This document shows positions 1 to 8,616 of a stretch of DNA of 64,000 bases, in pieces. The notes under the pieces were generated by a model. The model did not search any database and was not told where the DNA came from. It saw only the letters and a program-made list of their open reading frames with translations. This stretch comes from Paraburkholderia fungorum (GTDB lineage: Bacteria > Pseudomonadota > Gammaproteobacteria > Burkholderiales > Burkholderiaceae). The first letter of the stretch is position 1; every line of letters starts with the position of its first letter. Made by a program: the position numbers and the translations under genes. The DNA lies in contig NZ_MCAS01000001.1 of the NCBI RefSeq assembly GCF_003610895.1, positions 372,001 to 436,000 on the forward strand, written 5' to 3'.

Positions 1-1
1 G

Positions 2-34
2 ATCTATATCGGCATCGCGGAGAAAGTCAAATAA
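2..34 (+). CDS. C-terminal end of an unidentified protein (partial)
   Basis: The window opens inside a possible reading frame whose last ten residues read IYIGIAEKVK, followed by TAA at 32-34. It is too short to assign a family. The short intergenic stretch to the next gene on the same strand (about 150 nt) is compatible with a real gene end, but chance cannot be excluded. Confidence 0.25.
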   Translation: MYIGIAEKVK

Positions 35-187
35 TCGACGGCGTGCAAGCAAGGAAACCAGAGTCGTCCGACTGTCCCCGAACTTGTGGTTAACGAGACA
101 CGTGACGTCGGAAACTGAATGTCGGTCAGGTGACTGACGTTTTCAGCCTGTCAGCGCCTAGGCAACGACGGATACAAGTAAACAGAC

Positions 188-1189
188 ATGACAACAACCG
201 AAAATACAGTAGCCGAAAGCGTTGCAGCGCCCAGCGGCGAGATCGCAGGGTTTTGGCGTAGGACGGCGGCGTTTGCTATCGACTGCCTCCTGCTTGGTCT
301 GATCGGGTTGGCGCTCGCCGTCTTATTCTTTGACCAGTTGGCCACAATCGGACAGTGGGGACGGTTGATTGGATTTCTAATTGGCTCGATCTATTTCGGC
401 CTGATGGAAGGCCACGCCGGCAGGTGCCAGTCACTCGGAAAGCAGGCGTTAAAAATTAAGGTCGTCAGGTGTAACGCGGACGGGATTGCAACGCTGAGCG
501 TGACACAAGCGTGTCTACGCTATGCAATTGTTGCTGTTCCGACCGTTCTCGGCGGTATAGGGTTTATCGACCTTCCAGTGCTGAGTTCGCCCAATACGGC
601 ATGGATCGTGTGGGTTAACTCATTCGTCGTATTTCTATGGGGTGCGGCACTGCTATATCTGCTTGCATTCAACCGACCAAGCCGACAATCGTTGCAAGAC
701 CTGGCGGTATCGAGTGTCGTCGTCCGACAGTCCACGCAGCAGGCACAAGTTGTTCAGGTTCGCAGGAAGCACTGGGTCGCGCTGGGTGCGTTCGCCGGCC
801 TCATACTGCTCGCGAGTCCGCTCGCAAACCGGTTTCTAGCGTCGAAGCTAGCGGATCTGGAGCAAATCCAGCGTGCAACGTTGTCGATCCCCTCGGTCCG
901 GCAAAGCAGTGTCACGGCGAATAGCATCGTTCATGTCGGATCGTCGGGCGATGCACCTCACACCGTCACCACCATTTCTGTTGTGAGCGGCTCGCCGATG
1001 CTGCAAACCGAACAGGGTACACATGCGATAGCGCGAGCCGCTTTTGGTGCGTCGCCAATGCTCGCAAAACAGGACATCGTTACGATTGTTTCCGTTCGCG
1101 TTGTCGACCTCGGTATCGCCTCCTGGCGAAGACAGTATTTTGAAAGTTGGCCGGGCCGCCAATGGCCATCGAAGATGAAATCCCCATGA
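188..1189 (+). CDS. RDD family integral membrane protein
   Basis: A 333-residue inner-membrane protein. After a polar N-terminus, residues 20-36 carry the RDD signature: paired arginines at 24-25, then Ala-rich residues and Asp32 at the start of the first membrane helix. Further hydrophobic segments lie near 30-48, 60-72, 105-125, 137-160 and 197-215. The last segment is followed by a hydrophilic tail of about 115 residues, which is unusual because many RDD proteins end soon after the domain. RDD proteins are generally of unknown function, some linked to transport. No partner gene is evident nearby. The family call is fairly secure; the role is unknown. Confidence 0.75.
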   Translation: MTTTENTVAESVAAPSGEIAGFWRRTAAFAIDCLLLGLIGLALAVLFFDQLATIGQWGRLIGFLIGSIYFGLMEGHAGRCQSLGKQALKIKVVRCNADGIATLSVTQACLRYAIVAVPTVLGGIGFIDLPVLSSPNTAWIVWVNSFVVFLWGAALLYLLAFNRPSRQSLQDLAVSSVVVRQSTQQAQVVQVRRKHWVALGAFAGLILLASPLANRFLASKLADLEQIQRATLSIPSVRQSSVTANSIVHVGSSGDAPHTVTTISVVSGSPMLQTEQGTHAIARAAFGASPMLAKQDIVTIVSVRVVDLGIASWRRQYFESWPGRQWPSKMKSP

Positions 1190-1381
1190 GCGTCGCGCCG
1201 CTCGACTTACGTCCTTTACCTGACGCGCGCGCCGTAAATGATCTTCGCGCAACTTCGTGGGATGCTGTGCAGTGGTCAACGGTCAGTTGGTGCAGCGAGG
1301 AAGTTCGTCGACAATTGCGCAAACCCTCACGCGCAAAGAGACCGCGATTCTCAAGAAACGACCATTACCGGAGTAACTCGC

Positions 1382-1723
1382 ATGAGCTTTCACACGCAAG
1401 TTTGGGTCCATCCGTTCGACGGCGAAGCGCTGGCTATATCGAGCGTCCAGAATGAGATTACGAAGTCTCTTGATGAACGTGCTCTGAGCCACGATGTCCT
1501 GAAGAATTTGTTCGAAGCGTGTGGGTCGGCGCTGCCGGCGTCATCGCCCACTTTATTCTTTCTTGATAGCTGGTCGGTTGCCGATCTGTTCGGCGAAGTT
1601 GCTCGATGTCTACCGCACGCGTCGTTTGGGGTAAAGGGAGTCGGGGAAGAAACGCGTGACGTATGGGTGCGAGAGTATGCCGATGGAGCTGCGACGTTCG
1701 AGGCTGGGCCGTTCCATGAATGA
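1382..1723 (+). CDS. Hypothetical protein, 113 residues
   Basis: A small acidic soluble protein of unknown family. The open frame extends upstream to 1238, but the ATG at 1382 is preferred: it has CGGAG at 1369-1373 with 8-nt spacing, and the upstream residues look non-coding. There is no signal peptide or membrane segment. The compact acidic make-up and orphan position near an island edge resemble immunity or antitoxin proteins, but nothing in the sequence proves this and no adjacent toxin is visible apart from the gene tail at the window start. Confidence 0.6.
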   Translation: MSFHTQVWVHPFDGEALAISSVQNEITKSLDERALSHDVLKNLFEACGSALPASSPTLFFLDSWSVADLFGEVARCLPHASFGVKGVGEETRDVWVREYADGAATFEAGPFHE

Positions 1724-2176
1724 GGTAGACGTTGGCAAACCACGTTCGAACATGCGACGTGGTGACGAACGTCTGCTGTCGAATTGATCCGGTGTGCGCA
1801 GTGGGTCGCTTGACGCAGATCGCAGATCGCAGATATGCAAGCTTCGGAAAGTATACGCATCGAGTGAAGTGACGCGCGGCCAATTTCAGAATTGATGCAG
1901 GCCTGCTTTTGCAGTTCGACGTTTTTGCTCAGACGATGGTCGCGGATGAAACCGTGCGGGGGTGTCCTCGTCATAACACTTCATCCGCGGCCATTCGGCT
2001 TGCACACAGCGATATGCAACGTTCGTCGTCAACTATTGACACCCTCCGGCAATCGGAAAAGCAACAACCTCTAAATAGATTGCATTGCCCGCCAAAATGA
2101 CCGGTGCACGTCTCCCGTCGGCTCCCACTGCCCCGCTTCAAATCGCCGCGATCCCTAGCCGATTGTGAATCAGCAT
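1724..2176. other. Gene-free stretch at left edge of the island
   Basis: No convincing gene. The only notable structure is a perfect triple tandem 7-mer at 1814-1834 (listed separately). Base composition shifts from GC-rich to AT-richer at the right end, where the large minus-strand gene terminates with TAG at 2177-2179. Confidence 0.5.
1814..1834. repeat. Three tandem copies of CGCAGAT
   Basis: Perfect copies at 1814-1820, 1821-1827 and 1828-1834. It sits in the intergenic region next to the AT-rich island and could be a trace of slippage or an integration scar; no partner copy was seen at the right edge of the island. Confidence 0.7.
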
Positions 2177-5100
2177 CTAAAGCGTGAGGGAATGGTAATG
2201 AATCCGAGCGCCGCCCACGGTTCGATCTTCCCGGACGAATGGCTCCAAATTCGCCCTCACTCGGGTCAACTCGTCCCCGAACAACGTTGATATTTCCGAA
2301 AGCTTGCCCGTGCCGATAGAGCCGATTGAGGTTCCGAGTCGTAGCCCGCGGCCACCTGCGACTAACCATCGGTCGTGGATGGGCGCCTTGGCACCGTCAG
2401 CGTAAGAAACACCAATGATCTTGGTCGTTGGAAGATCTTGATCCATCATTAAATTCCAGCGCTCCCAAAACGCTTCTGCCGTTAAAGCAGATTTTTCAGC
2501 CAAAAACCGTTTTGCCGTTATAATTGTTAAACTGCTCCCCGGACAATTGGACAGGACAAGTTTAAAAATATCAATTTCATCAGGTCCAAAATAGGGATCG
2601 CACAGCCAAACATCGCTATCACATAACGATAGCCACTCCCCTATAAAATCAAGTGCAGCTTCCCTATTATTCACACCGATCTGTACGGGCTCAATCTCCG
2701 AACTAGAAGTAATCTTTTTAGTTTTTCGAGCAGTAATTCGCGAAGTAATATTTTCCGCTAGCTCACATGTGAGCAAAACCTGTTCGACCAACGAATCCAT
2801 TTGCTGCGAGCCTTGCTCACTCTTTGAAAACTTGCGCGCAAGATTCTCGATATGCCAAGCTAAAACAGGATATGCGTCAGAAAGCGGCAGAGACGAAGAT
2901 CTGTGTAGGTAGCCAATCATCAATTCAGGGGCCTTCGTTTCAAGTCGCCCAGTCATTAATCCAGCAACATTCATCCAAGCCGCTTCCGGCAAGTGTTTGA
3001 CCTCACTCTTAGCGATATCATCCGGACTCTTAGCGTTAGCAAGTTTCTTTTTCACCTTCAAGGTGCGAAGACGTTGACGCACTTCCAATCGAGCTGTAGC
3101 GCGCGCAGGGTCTTGATCGATCAGTTCAAGTAATTCGTTTGCAAATTCAGGGCTGATTTTTTCCGCAATATCGACAATTCGACGTCGGCTTTGTTTTGCG
3201 ATGTCCTCATCGTGAGCTTTAAGCGTCATCAGCATTGCCGATCGCAGTTGCTCTTTCGCAAGGTTTACACCAGCCCCTCTCGCGTTCTTAGAGACTTGAA
3301 TGAGTCTATTTATTTGATCAATTGGAGAGGGTAGCGTTTTAAAAAGCTCGTTTACCTCGGTTCTCAGAAGCGACGGCAACGAGTCAAATTTTGTCGGAAC
3401 TAATTCCGCAAGTTCATACAGTACGAACCCTGCATCTGCCGCGTTAGGGATCGCACGGCCTCGAGTAGCCAAAGCCTGCCATTCAGTTATTTTCGTGTCT
3501 TCGCGGAGCGTCAAAATACAAGCTTCGCACAGAATTAAATAACCGTCATGTTTAATATTCTCAACATCCGGCAAATTTTCCCTAAAAAAAGTCGACAATC
3601 GAGTAGCAAGATCCTCACGTTGATTTCGCGTAAAACTTGTTTTGTTTACTTTCGAGGTAATAGTGGAACAAAGTTCATTTATGCACCAATAAATAGAATT
3701 ATCGGTTTTAAGAGTTTCAATCAACGTGCAGGTCGATAGAGCATCACCATAGGTGATGCGAAATTTGTTAACTGCTTCGTCGAGCGATGGATCGCTTTTC
3801 GTTTCCCGCCTTAGTATCAAGTCGACCGTTTCTAACGATGCTGCCTCAGCATCGGCTAGGCTAAGCTCCTTGGCATAAGTTAGGGCAAGTTGCTGTTGGG
3901 TACAATACAAACTCGGGAAAGATAATTTTATTAGATACCGATGCAAATACTCGGATGAGCGACGTGCATCTTCTATTGCAGGAAGGGATTTGCTTTTCAG
4001 TAGTTTTAATGCTATATCAGCCCGGTCAGCCGTCCAAGCTTTACTCGCAAGATCACCGATAAGATCAATGCGGGCCGGGATTGACGGCACAAGATCTGCC
4101 AAGCGCAAAAACCGATCTAGCGGATCATCAATAACACACTTTGCGTTTAACGCACCGTGAAGTGCCCGAACGGCCAATCCAAGGCAAGCCATGAGGATAA
4201 CAAAAAAATCATAAGTACAATATTCACTATTGTTGCGGAACTGTGAACCCCGCCCGTAATACGCATCGGCTAGAACCGGGGCTACTTTTGCCAACGACGA
4301 GGCCATTGCAAATGCAGGATTAACTCGGAGCCATGAGGCGCTGGCGAGAGCCAAGTCAGAGTCAAAAAGATCTAAGGACGGCATCGGACCTGGACATGAG
4401 GAGTTTGCCCAGATTTCGATTAAACGCGGCGTTATCCCGACTCGGAAGTCGGGATTGGGGCATTCCGCAATCGCAACAGCAAGCAAAGTAATCGAGTGCT
4501 CTTCAAGCACATATTTACGTTTGGATATAACTCTAACGAATCGCCCAAGCGCAGTATCCCTTGTTGCTCGTGTGTGAACTCTGGCAAGAGTATCCAATAC
4601 GTTGCTTACGGTATCTCCCATTACACCGTCTTCATACAGCGCTTCCGCCACTTCACCGTATGCCAAATCGCGCCTTCCCATGAGGTTTAACCTTGCGCAG
4701 ATAGACCACGCACCCGGCAAGTCTGTATTGGCAAACGCGCGCAATGCACCCTTGACTATTAGAAAGTGATCCGCCGAGTTTTCAAGGACTTGAGTAAGCA
4801 AACTCTGCAGATCCAATGTGATAAGTGCGCGAAAGCCCTGTTCAGCTTCGATACGAGCGTCCGGATCCATCAATCGAAGACCCTCAAGCAAAATAGCAAA
4901 ACACTCGAGCTTAACCTCGGCATTATCCACACCGGTTAGTTCGAGATAAGTATCTACGACTCGCTCTATAGCCTTTTTTTCATCACCAAATGCCATTTCA
5001 GCGTGAGCAAGCGTTACTTGCAGGGACACGGAGTCGATCGACAAAGATGAGTCTTTTATAAGGCCGCGCTGACTATCTACCCGTCGAATCAAAGTCTCGA

Positions 5101-7087
5101 CACGCGGAGATTTGGGTGCATAAGCGAGAGGTAGTGACAAGTTTCTAAGATCGCTCATCTTCGGACTGTACGCGGAGTCGTCGATCATGTAGTTGAGCGC
5201 GTACTCGACTACTTCGATGGCGTCCACGTCCTGTCTGTGACTGGACGCCCAAAAGCAAAGAAACGGCAGACGACGAACCGCGTCGAGCATTTGTGCAGAG
5301 GAGATAACCTGTGCGCTGGACATTGACGAAACGAGCGAGATCAGTTCCGAGATAAATCCTTGCATTTTTTCGTCGGAAATCTGCTTGCTGGCTTCATTTA
5401 GCGATGCTATGTTTTTCTCACCTTGACCCTTCGTTGCCGCAATTGCGAGACGAGCTACTGCGAACTGTTTATCCATCGTGTTGCCAGCATGCTCGGTCGC
5501 ACCCACAACTATCGATAGAGCCAATCCTGCATCTACCGCCACCAATTCCGAGGCGATATCGATCGCGCGATCACCCAGATCAGCGAAATCAATCAATGAC
5601 GCTGATTCCTTGATGAGCCTCAGAACCTCGACGTCGCATGGCTCTCCGGATTCCACTAGCTGCCGCGCATAAGTGCATAGAAAAGCAAAACGCTCCTCTC
5701 GTACCACCGAGTCTTGCGCGAGACCAAGTGCCGCCGCCGGACGCCCAAGAGCCACCAGCGCACGAATTTCCGCCTTCGCGCCCTCGGCACCTGCAAGACT
5801 TGCAAAGAGACTTCTCTTAATCGAAAAACCAAATACATCCGTTGCTTCTTTCAATAAGACCGCTGACTTAACACCAAGCTCTGCGCGAGTGCGAAGTGAG
5901 GCTATGGAGGAAGTACTGTCAAGCAAATGACTAAAATGTTCAGATGAAAGAAGTCTTACCAACTCGCGCGTTTGGCCAACTTGTTGATAATAAGTTGGCA
6001 GAAAGCGAAGAGCCACATGACTTTGTGGATTTGCGACCAGATATTCGATTTGTGAAGTCAGCGCCTCGCTTTTCATCGATGAAAGAATGTTACTAGCAAA
6101 GCGCCGATGTGCTTCCGAAGCAAACTCGACTTCATGCGTTGAATTGTTGATACTGATAAACGAAAATGTCTCGATTAATTTATCAAGTGCCGCCTTTTCC
6201 AAGCGTGCAACCTCAAGCAACTCGATTATCGGCAATTGTCTATTTGAAAATGCGAGAATTGCCAAGAGCCGTCTGGAGTCGTGAGTCAGCTGATCTATCG
6301 GCGCATATTCAAGTCGAATAAATTCAAGATATTTTGATGGCTCAGATTGAAATATTTCCTCAACCGAGACTCCAGTGTTTACAAGCCGCTTCACCGAAGC
6401 GAGTCGCGCCGGGATTCCGTCACACAATTTATATAAGGCTCCCAACTCATCCTCAGACAAATTGATGTCACCTAGAAAATCTTTCGTCTCTCCAAGGGAG
6501 AATTTCAACTGCTGATAATAACGAGCCTGAATTTTATGGATAAATGGCTCAAAATCCACTTGCTTCCCAACAACTAAAAATTTGAAATGTTCCCAACCGA
6601 TCGGCAAAATCTCTTTAAAGATTGCATCAATTGCTCGAAAATCCTCCTTGGTGATCTGATGCAATCCGTCAATTGCGAAATAAAAAGGCTTTGACCGGCT
6701 TGCTCGACGACGAAGCCTGAACTGAAGTCTGTTAAATTCACTCTCATCGATCACATCCTTGTCGAATGAGACGCCGTCAAGATAGTATGTATACTGCTCC
6801 GCCAAGACAAGCCTGATGAAATCGGCACTATACGCGATACGGCTCGCCGGCTTAATAAACAAAGCAAATGAATTTTCCGGATTTGCCATGCAAAGCTGAG
6901 CGGCGGTAGTCGTCGTGCCACAACCTTCCTCGCTTTCCAAAAATAATACTGAAGTTTCATTTAACAAACTAGCGATTGTATCGATAAACGCACGCCTACC
7001 GACCAGCTTTGTTTTCGAAAAATCGGGAAACTCCCTCGCTGCCATGTATGGAAAAAACGGTTGGCCTTCGTTTTTTTGTGCGTCCAC
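2177..7087 (-). CDS. Giant STAND-like P-loop protein with C-terminal PLD-like domain; putative defence protein
   Basis: A 1636-residue soluble protein. Residues 25-60 resemble the entry to a STAND/NACHT NTPase (KLVGRRAFID, then strand VLFLESEEGCGTTTT). The Walker A lysine is replaced by threonine (codons read GGC ACG ACG ACT ACC), while a Walker B-like strand FYFAIDG ends at Asp140. Residues about 180-330 fit a winged-helix/helical NTPase lid and about 340-1450 are helical repeats, as in sensor domains of Avs-like proteins. The C-terminus (1466-1636) looks PLD-like: DPYF near 1497, then HDRW near 1571 followed by GTSIGSIG and an SEIS segment. The GTG start at 7087 has TGGGG about 8 nt upstream; an internal ATG at codon 15 lacks a ribosome site. 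Codon use is clearly AT-richer than its surroundings, suggesting transfer. The role as a phage sensor with nuclease/phosphodiesterase output is inference. Confidence 0.6.
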   Translation of the reverse strand: MDAQKNEGQPFFPYMAAREFPDFSKTKLVGRRAFIDTIASLLNETSVLFLESEEGCGTTTTAAQLCMANPENSFALFIKPASRIAYSADFIRLVLAEQYTYYLDGVSFDKDVIDESEFNRLQFRLRRRASRSKPFYFAIDGLHQITKEDFRAIDAIFKEILPIGWEHFKFLVVGKQVDFEPFIHKIQARYYQQLKFSLGETKDFLGDINLSEDELGALYKLCDGIPARLASVKRLVNTGVSVEEIFQSEPSKYLEFIRLEYAPIDQLTHDSRRLLAILAFSNRQLPIIELLEVARLEKAALDKLIETFSFISINNSTHEVEFASEAHRRFASNILSSMKSEALTSQIEYLVANPQSHVALRFLPTYYQQVGQTRELVRLLSSEHFSHLLDSTSSIASLRTRAELGVKSAVLLKEATDVFGFSIKRSLFASLAGAEGAKAEIRALVALGRPAAALGLAQDSVVREERFAFLCTYARQLVESGEPCDVEVLRLIKESASLIDFADLGDRAIDIASELVAVDAGLALSIVVGATEHAGNTMDKQFAVARLAIAATKGQGEKNIASLNEASKQISDEKMQGFISELISLVSSMSSAQVISSAQMLDAVRRLPFLCFWASSHRQDVDAIEVVEYALNYMIDDSAYSPKMSDLRNLSLPLAYAPKSPRVETLIRRVDSQRGLIKDSSLSIDSVSLQVTLAHAEMAFGDEKKAIERVVDTYLELTGVDNAEVKLECFAILLEGLRLMDPDARIEAEQGFRALITLDLQSLLTQVLENSADHFLIVKGALRAFANTDLPGAWSICARLNLMGRRDLAYGEVAEALYEDGVMGDTVSNVLDTLARVHTRATRDTALGRFVRVISKRKYVLEEHSITLLAVAIAECPNPDFRVGITPRLIEIWANSSCPGPMPSLDLFDSDLALASASWLRVNPAFAMASSLAKVAPVLADAYYGRGSQFRNNSEYCTYDFFVILMACLGLAVRALHGALNAKCVIDDPLDRFLRLADLVPSIPARIDLIGDLASKAWTADRADIALKLLKSKSLPAIEDARRSSEYLHRYLIKLSFPSLYCTQQQLALTYAKELSLADAEAASLETVDLILRRETKSDPSLDEAVNKFRITYGDALSTCTLIETLKTDNSIYWCINELCSTITSKVNKTSFTRNQREDLATRLSTFFRENLPDVENIKHDGYLILCEACILTLREDTKITEWQALATRGRAIPNAADAGFVLYELAELVPTKFDSLPSLLRTEVNELFKTLPSPIDQINRLIQVSKNARGAGVNLAKEQLRSAMLMTLKAHDEDIAKQSRRRIVDIAEKISPEFANELLELIDQDPARATARLEVRQRLRTLKVKKKLANAKSPDDIAKSEVKHLPEAAWMNVAGLMTGRLETKAPELMIGYLHRSSSLPLSDAYPVLAWHIENLARKFSKSEQGSQQMDSLVEQVLLTCELAENITSRITARKTKKITSSSEIEPVQIGVNNREAALDFIGEWLSLCDSDVWLCDPYFGPDEIDIFKLVLSNCPGSSLTIITAKRFLAEKSALTAEAFWERWNLMMDQDLPTTKIIGVSYADGAKAPIHDRWLVAGGRGLRLGTSIGSIGTGKLSEISTLFGDELTRVRANLEPFVREDRTVGGARIHYHSLTL

Positions 7088-7519
7088 GTACTTAACCCCA
7101 GTTTGATGTTGTGTAGTTGCTTTTCAATAAGTAATGTACCCCATCTGCAATATCTGGTGGAGACATTCACTTAAAAGAATTGTCTTTTCAGAGAGCTGAA
7201 CTACTGGTGGTTGCCTGCGAAGGATGGCCCGCCGATGGTGGACGGCGGCCGCACGCAAGAGAATCTCTGTCACATGGACGACATGCGTGTCGCTGCAACA
7301 ACCCAGCAACCAAAATCTCCTCCAGGTCTTGCGGAATTGGCCTTAGCACGCGTGTGTCATTTGAAGCCTTACCCAATCACTTAGCCTGCCGGGTTGAACG
7401 CTACACCGCCGCCATGACTTATAATCATTAAGCCATCGGGAAACACCCGACGGCCGGGTTTGACAGCCTGTGATCGTAACCGCACACCCGCTCAGGCGGG
7501 TCGTGCGTCTACCTCTGCA

Positions 7520-7600
7520 CGTCTATATTTCAATGGGCGGGCCTTGGTGGGGGAGCCGCAAGGCTCGCCGGTTCGTTACGATCCCGGTCTGTCAACCTCA
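7520..7600 (+). ncRNA. C4-antisense-RNA-like structured leader (candidate)
   Basis: The block reads GGTGGGG, a GAGCC-GCAA-GGCTC hairpin (7553-7557 / 7562-7566), then CCGGTT and CCGGTCTGTCAACC, giving an outer GGTT/AACC pairing (7570-7573 with 7594-7597). This layout is what I recall of the C4 antisense RNA motif of P1-like phages and prophages, usually found just upstream of a phage-related gene. Here it precedes the small gene at 7675 by about 75 nt. A further hairpin CCCGC-TCAG-GCGGG lies upstream at 7487-7500. Identification is from memory of the consensus and needs a covariance-model search. Confidence 0.42.
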
Positions 7601-7661
7601 CTTCGTGCCCGCTCACCCACTTCCCCAAGCAAGCGAGTGTCGGGCGATCCAGGAAGTATCA

Positions 7662-7667
7662 GGGAGG
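7662..7667 (+). promoter_or_regulatory. Strong Shine-Dalgarno GGGAGG for the gene at 7675
   Basis: GGGAGG lies 7 nt before the ATG at 7675 and fixes this start, which also marks the downstream limit of the structured leader. Confidence 0.75.
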
Positions 7668-7674
7668 TCGCACC

Positions 7675-8142
7675 ATGAGCAGCAAACCTACAAAAAAATC
7701 TCAACCCGCTTCACGCCCGTCTGTCGACGCGCTCCAGTACGAAAAGCTTGCGCTCTCCACCTTCGATCTATGCAACCGGCAGTTGAGTCAACTAAACACG
7801 CTGATTACACTTGCGTCCTCGATATGTAGGAATCCTGCCATCACGAGCGACGAAAGACGACGTCAGCAGACCATGCTTGAATTGCTTGTCGACACAGCAG
7901 AGCAATATCAGCGGGAACTCGAATGTGACCGCGAGCTCTACCAGGTGATCGCGCTCGATGCGAAGGGCATCCCTCAAAGTCGCATCACCGCGAACCGCGC
8001 AGCGCGTCTCCTTGCAGAGGCATCACAAATAGCGAGGCAGGAAACGCTGGCATCCACGAAGCCAAGTCTGAGCAAACAGACGTCACGCTCGACGAACGTA
8101 GAAGCAGACGCGACTCAACAATCGGTTCCCGTGCCGCACTAA
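7675..8142 (+). CDS. Hypothetical protein, 155 residues, downstream of C4-like leader
   Basis: A soluble, mostly helical protein with no recognised family. Residues 1-20 are basic and Ser/Pro-rich. Residues 20-110 contain amphipathic helices with many Leu, Glu and Arg residues, and the last 40 residues are a low-complexity Ser/Thr/Gln tail. There is no membrane segment. Placement behind a phage-type antisense leader suggests a prophage- or satellite-derived regulator, but the protein itself shows no DNA-binding motif that I can identify. A 7-bp hairpin follows its stop codon. Confidence 0.65.
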   Translation: MSSKPTKKSQPASRPSVDALQYEKLALSTFDLCNRQLSQLNTLITLASSICRNPAITSDERRRQQTMLELLVDTAEQYQRELECDRELYQVIALDAKGIPQSRITANRAARLLAEASQIARQETLASTKPSLSKQTSRSTNVEADATQQSVPVPH

Positions 8143-8152
8143 CCGTCGAAAA

Positions 8153-8174
8153 CTGAACGACCTCAACCGTTCAG
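8153..8174 (+). terminator. Hairpin after the 7675 gene
   Basis: CTGAACG (8153-8159) pairs perfectly with CGTTCAG (8168-8174) across an 8-nt loop, 11 nt after the stop codon. It lacks a T-run, so it may be a weak terminator or a transcript-end stabiliser. Confidence 0.4.
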
Positions 8175-8616
8175 ATTCGCAGGATGCCTGCCCGCAGCCA
8201 CAAACATGATACGAACGCCACAAGCAGATGTGGGCAGGCGCCATATAAACCTAAGCACTTGTCCCGTGCCGCCTGGACCCCGCGCGCACTCGATGAACGC
8301 TGGGCGCCGGGCTGCTCAGCGTCTGGACGATCAGTTGCTGGTTCACCACCCTCTTCCGGGCTGGAATCCGGTGACGGCCACTACCCTATATAGGTAACGT
8401 TGCCGCCTTCGATCGCGTTTGCGAGGCTGCAGCGGTTCTTGGTGAAGCGGTTGGCGTTGAGGGCGTGAAGTCACGCCTTGAAATACTCCTTCGGGGATTT
8501 TTTACGAACCCGCCTTTTTTAATTACATAGCTTATTATTCCAGCAACAAAGCTGCGTTACTCTTACGGCAACTGCAGGCGCACTCCACATATCTTAAACA
8601 GCAGGCTTAATGACTC
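8175..8616. other. Intergenic region with inverted repeats and a possible gene remnant
   Basis: An imperfect inverted repeat pairs 8186-8196 (GCCTGCCCGCA) with 8229-8239 (one mismatch). At 8462-8477 GGCGTGA and TCACGCC form a tight perfect hairpin. On the minus strand about 8395-8505 an open stretch encoding NANRFTKNRCSLANAIEGG is interrupted by a TGA and ended by TAG, which looks like a decayed gene fragment; its family is not recognised. No intact gene is seen. Confidence 0.35.

Noticed and set aside
7460..7829. Short frames overlapping the C4-like leader
   Set aside because: They run through the structured RNA and into the 7675 gene in other frames, with no ribosome sites.
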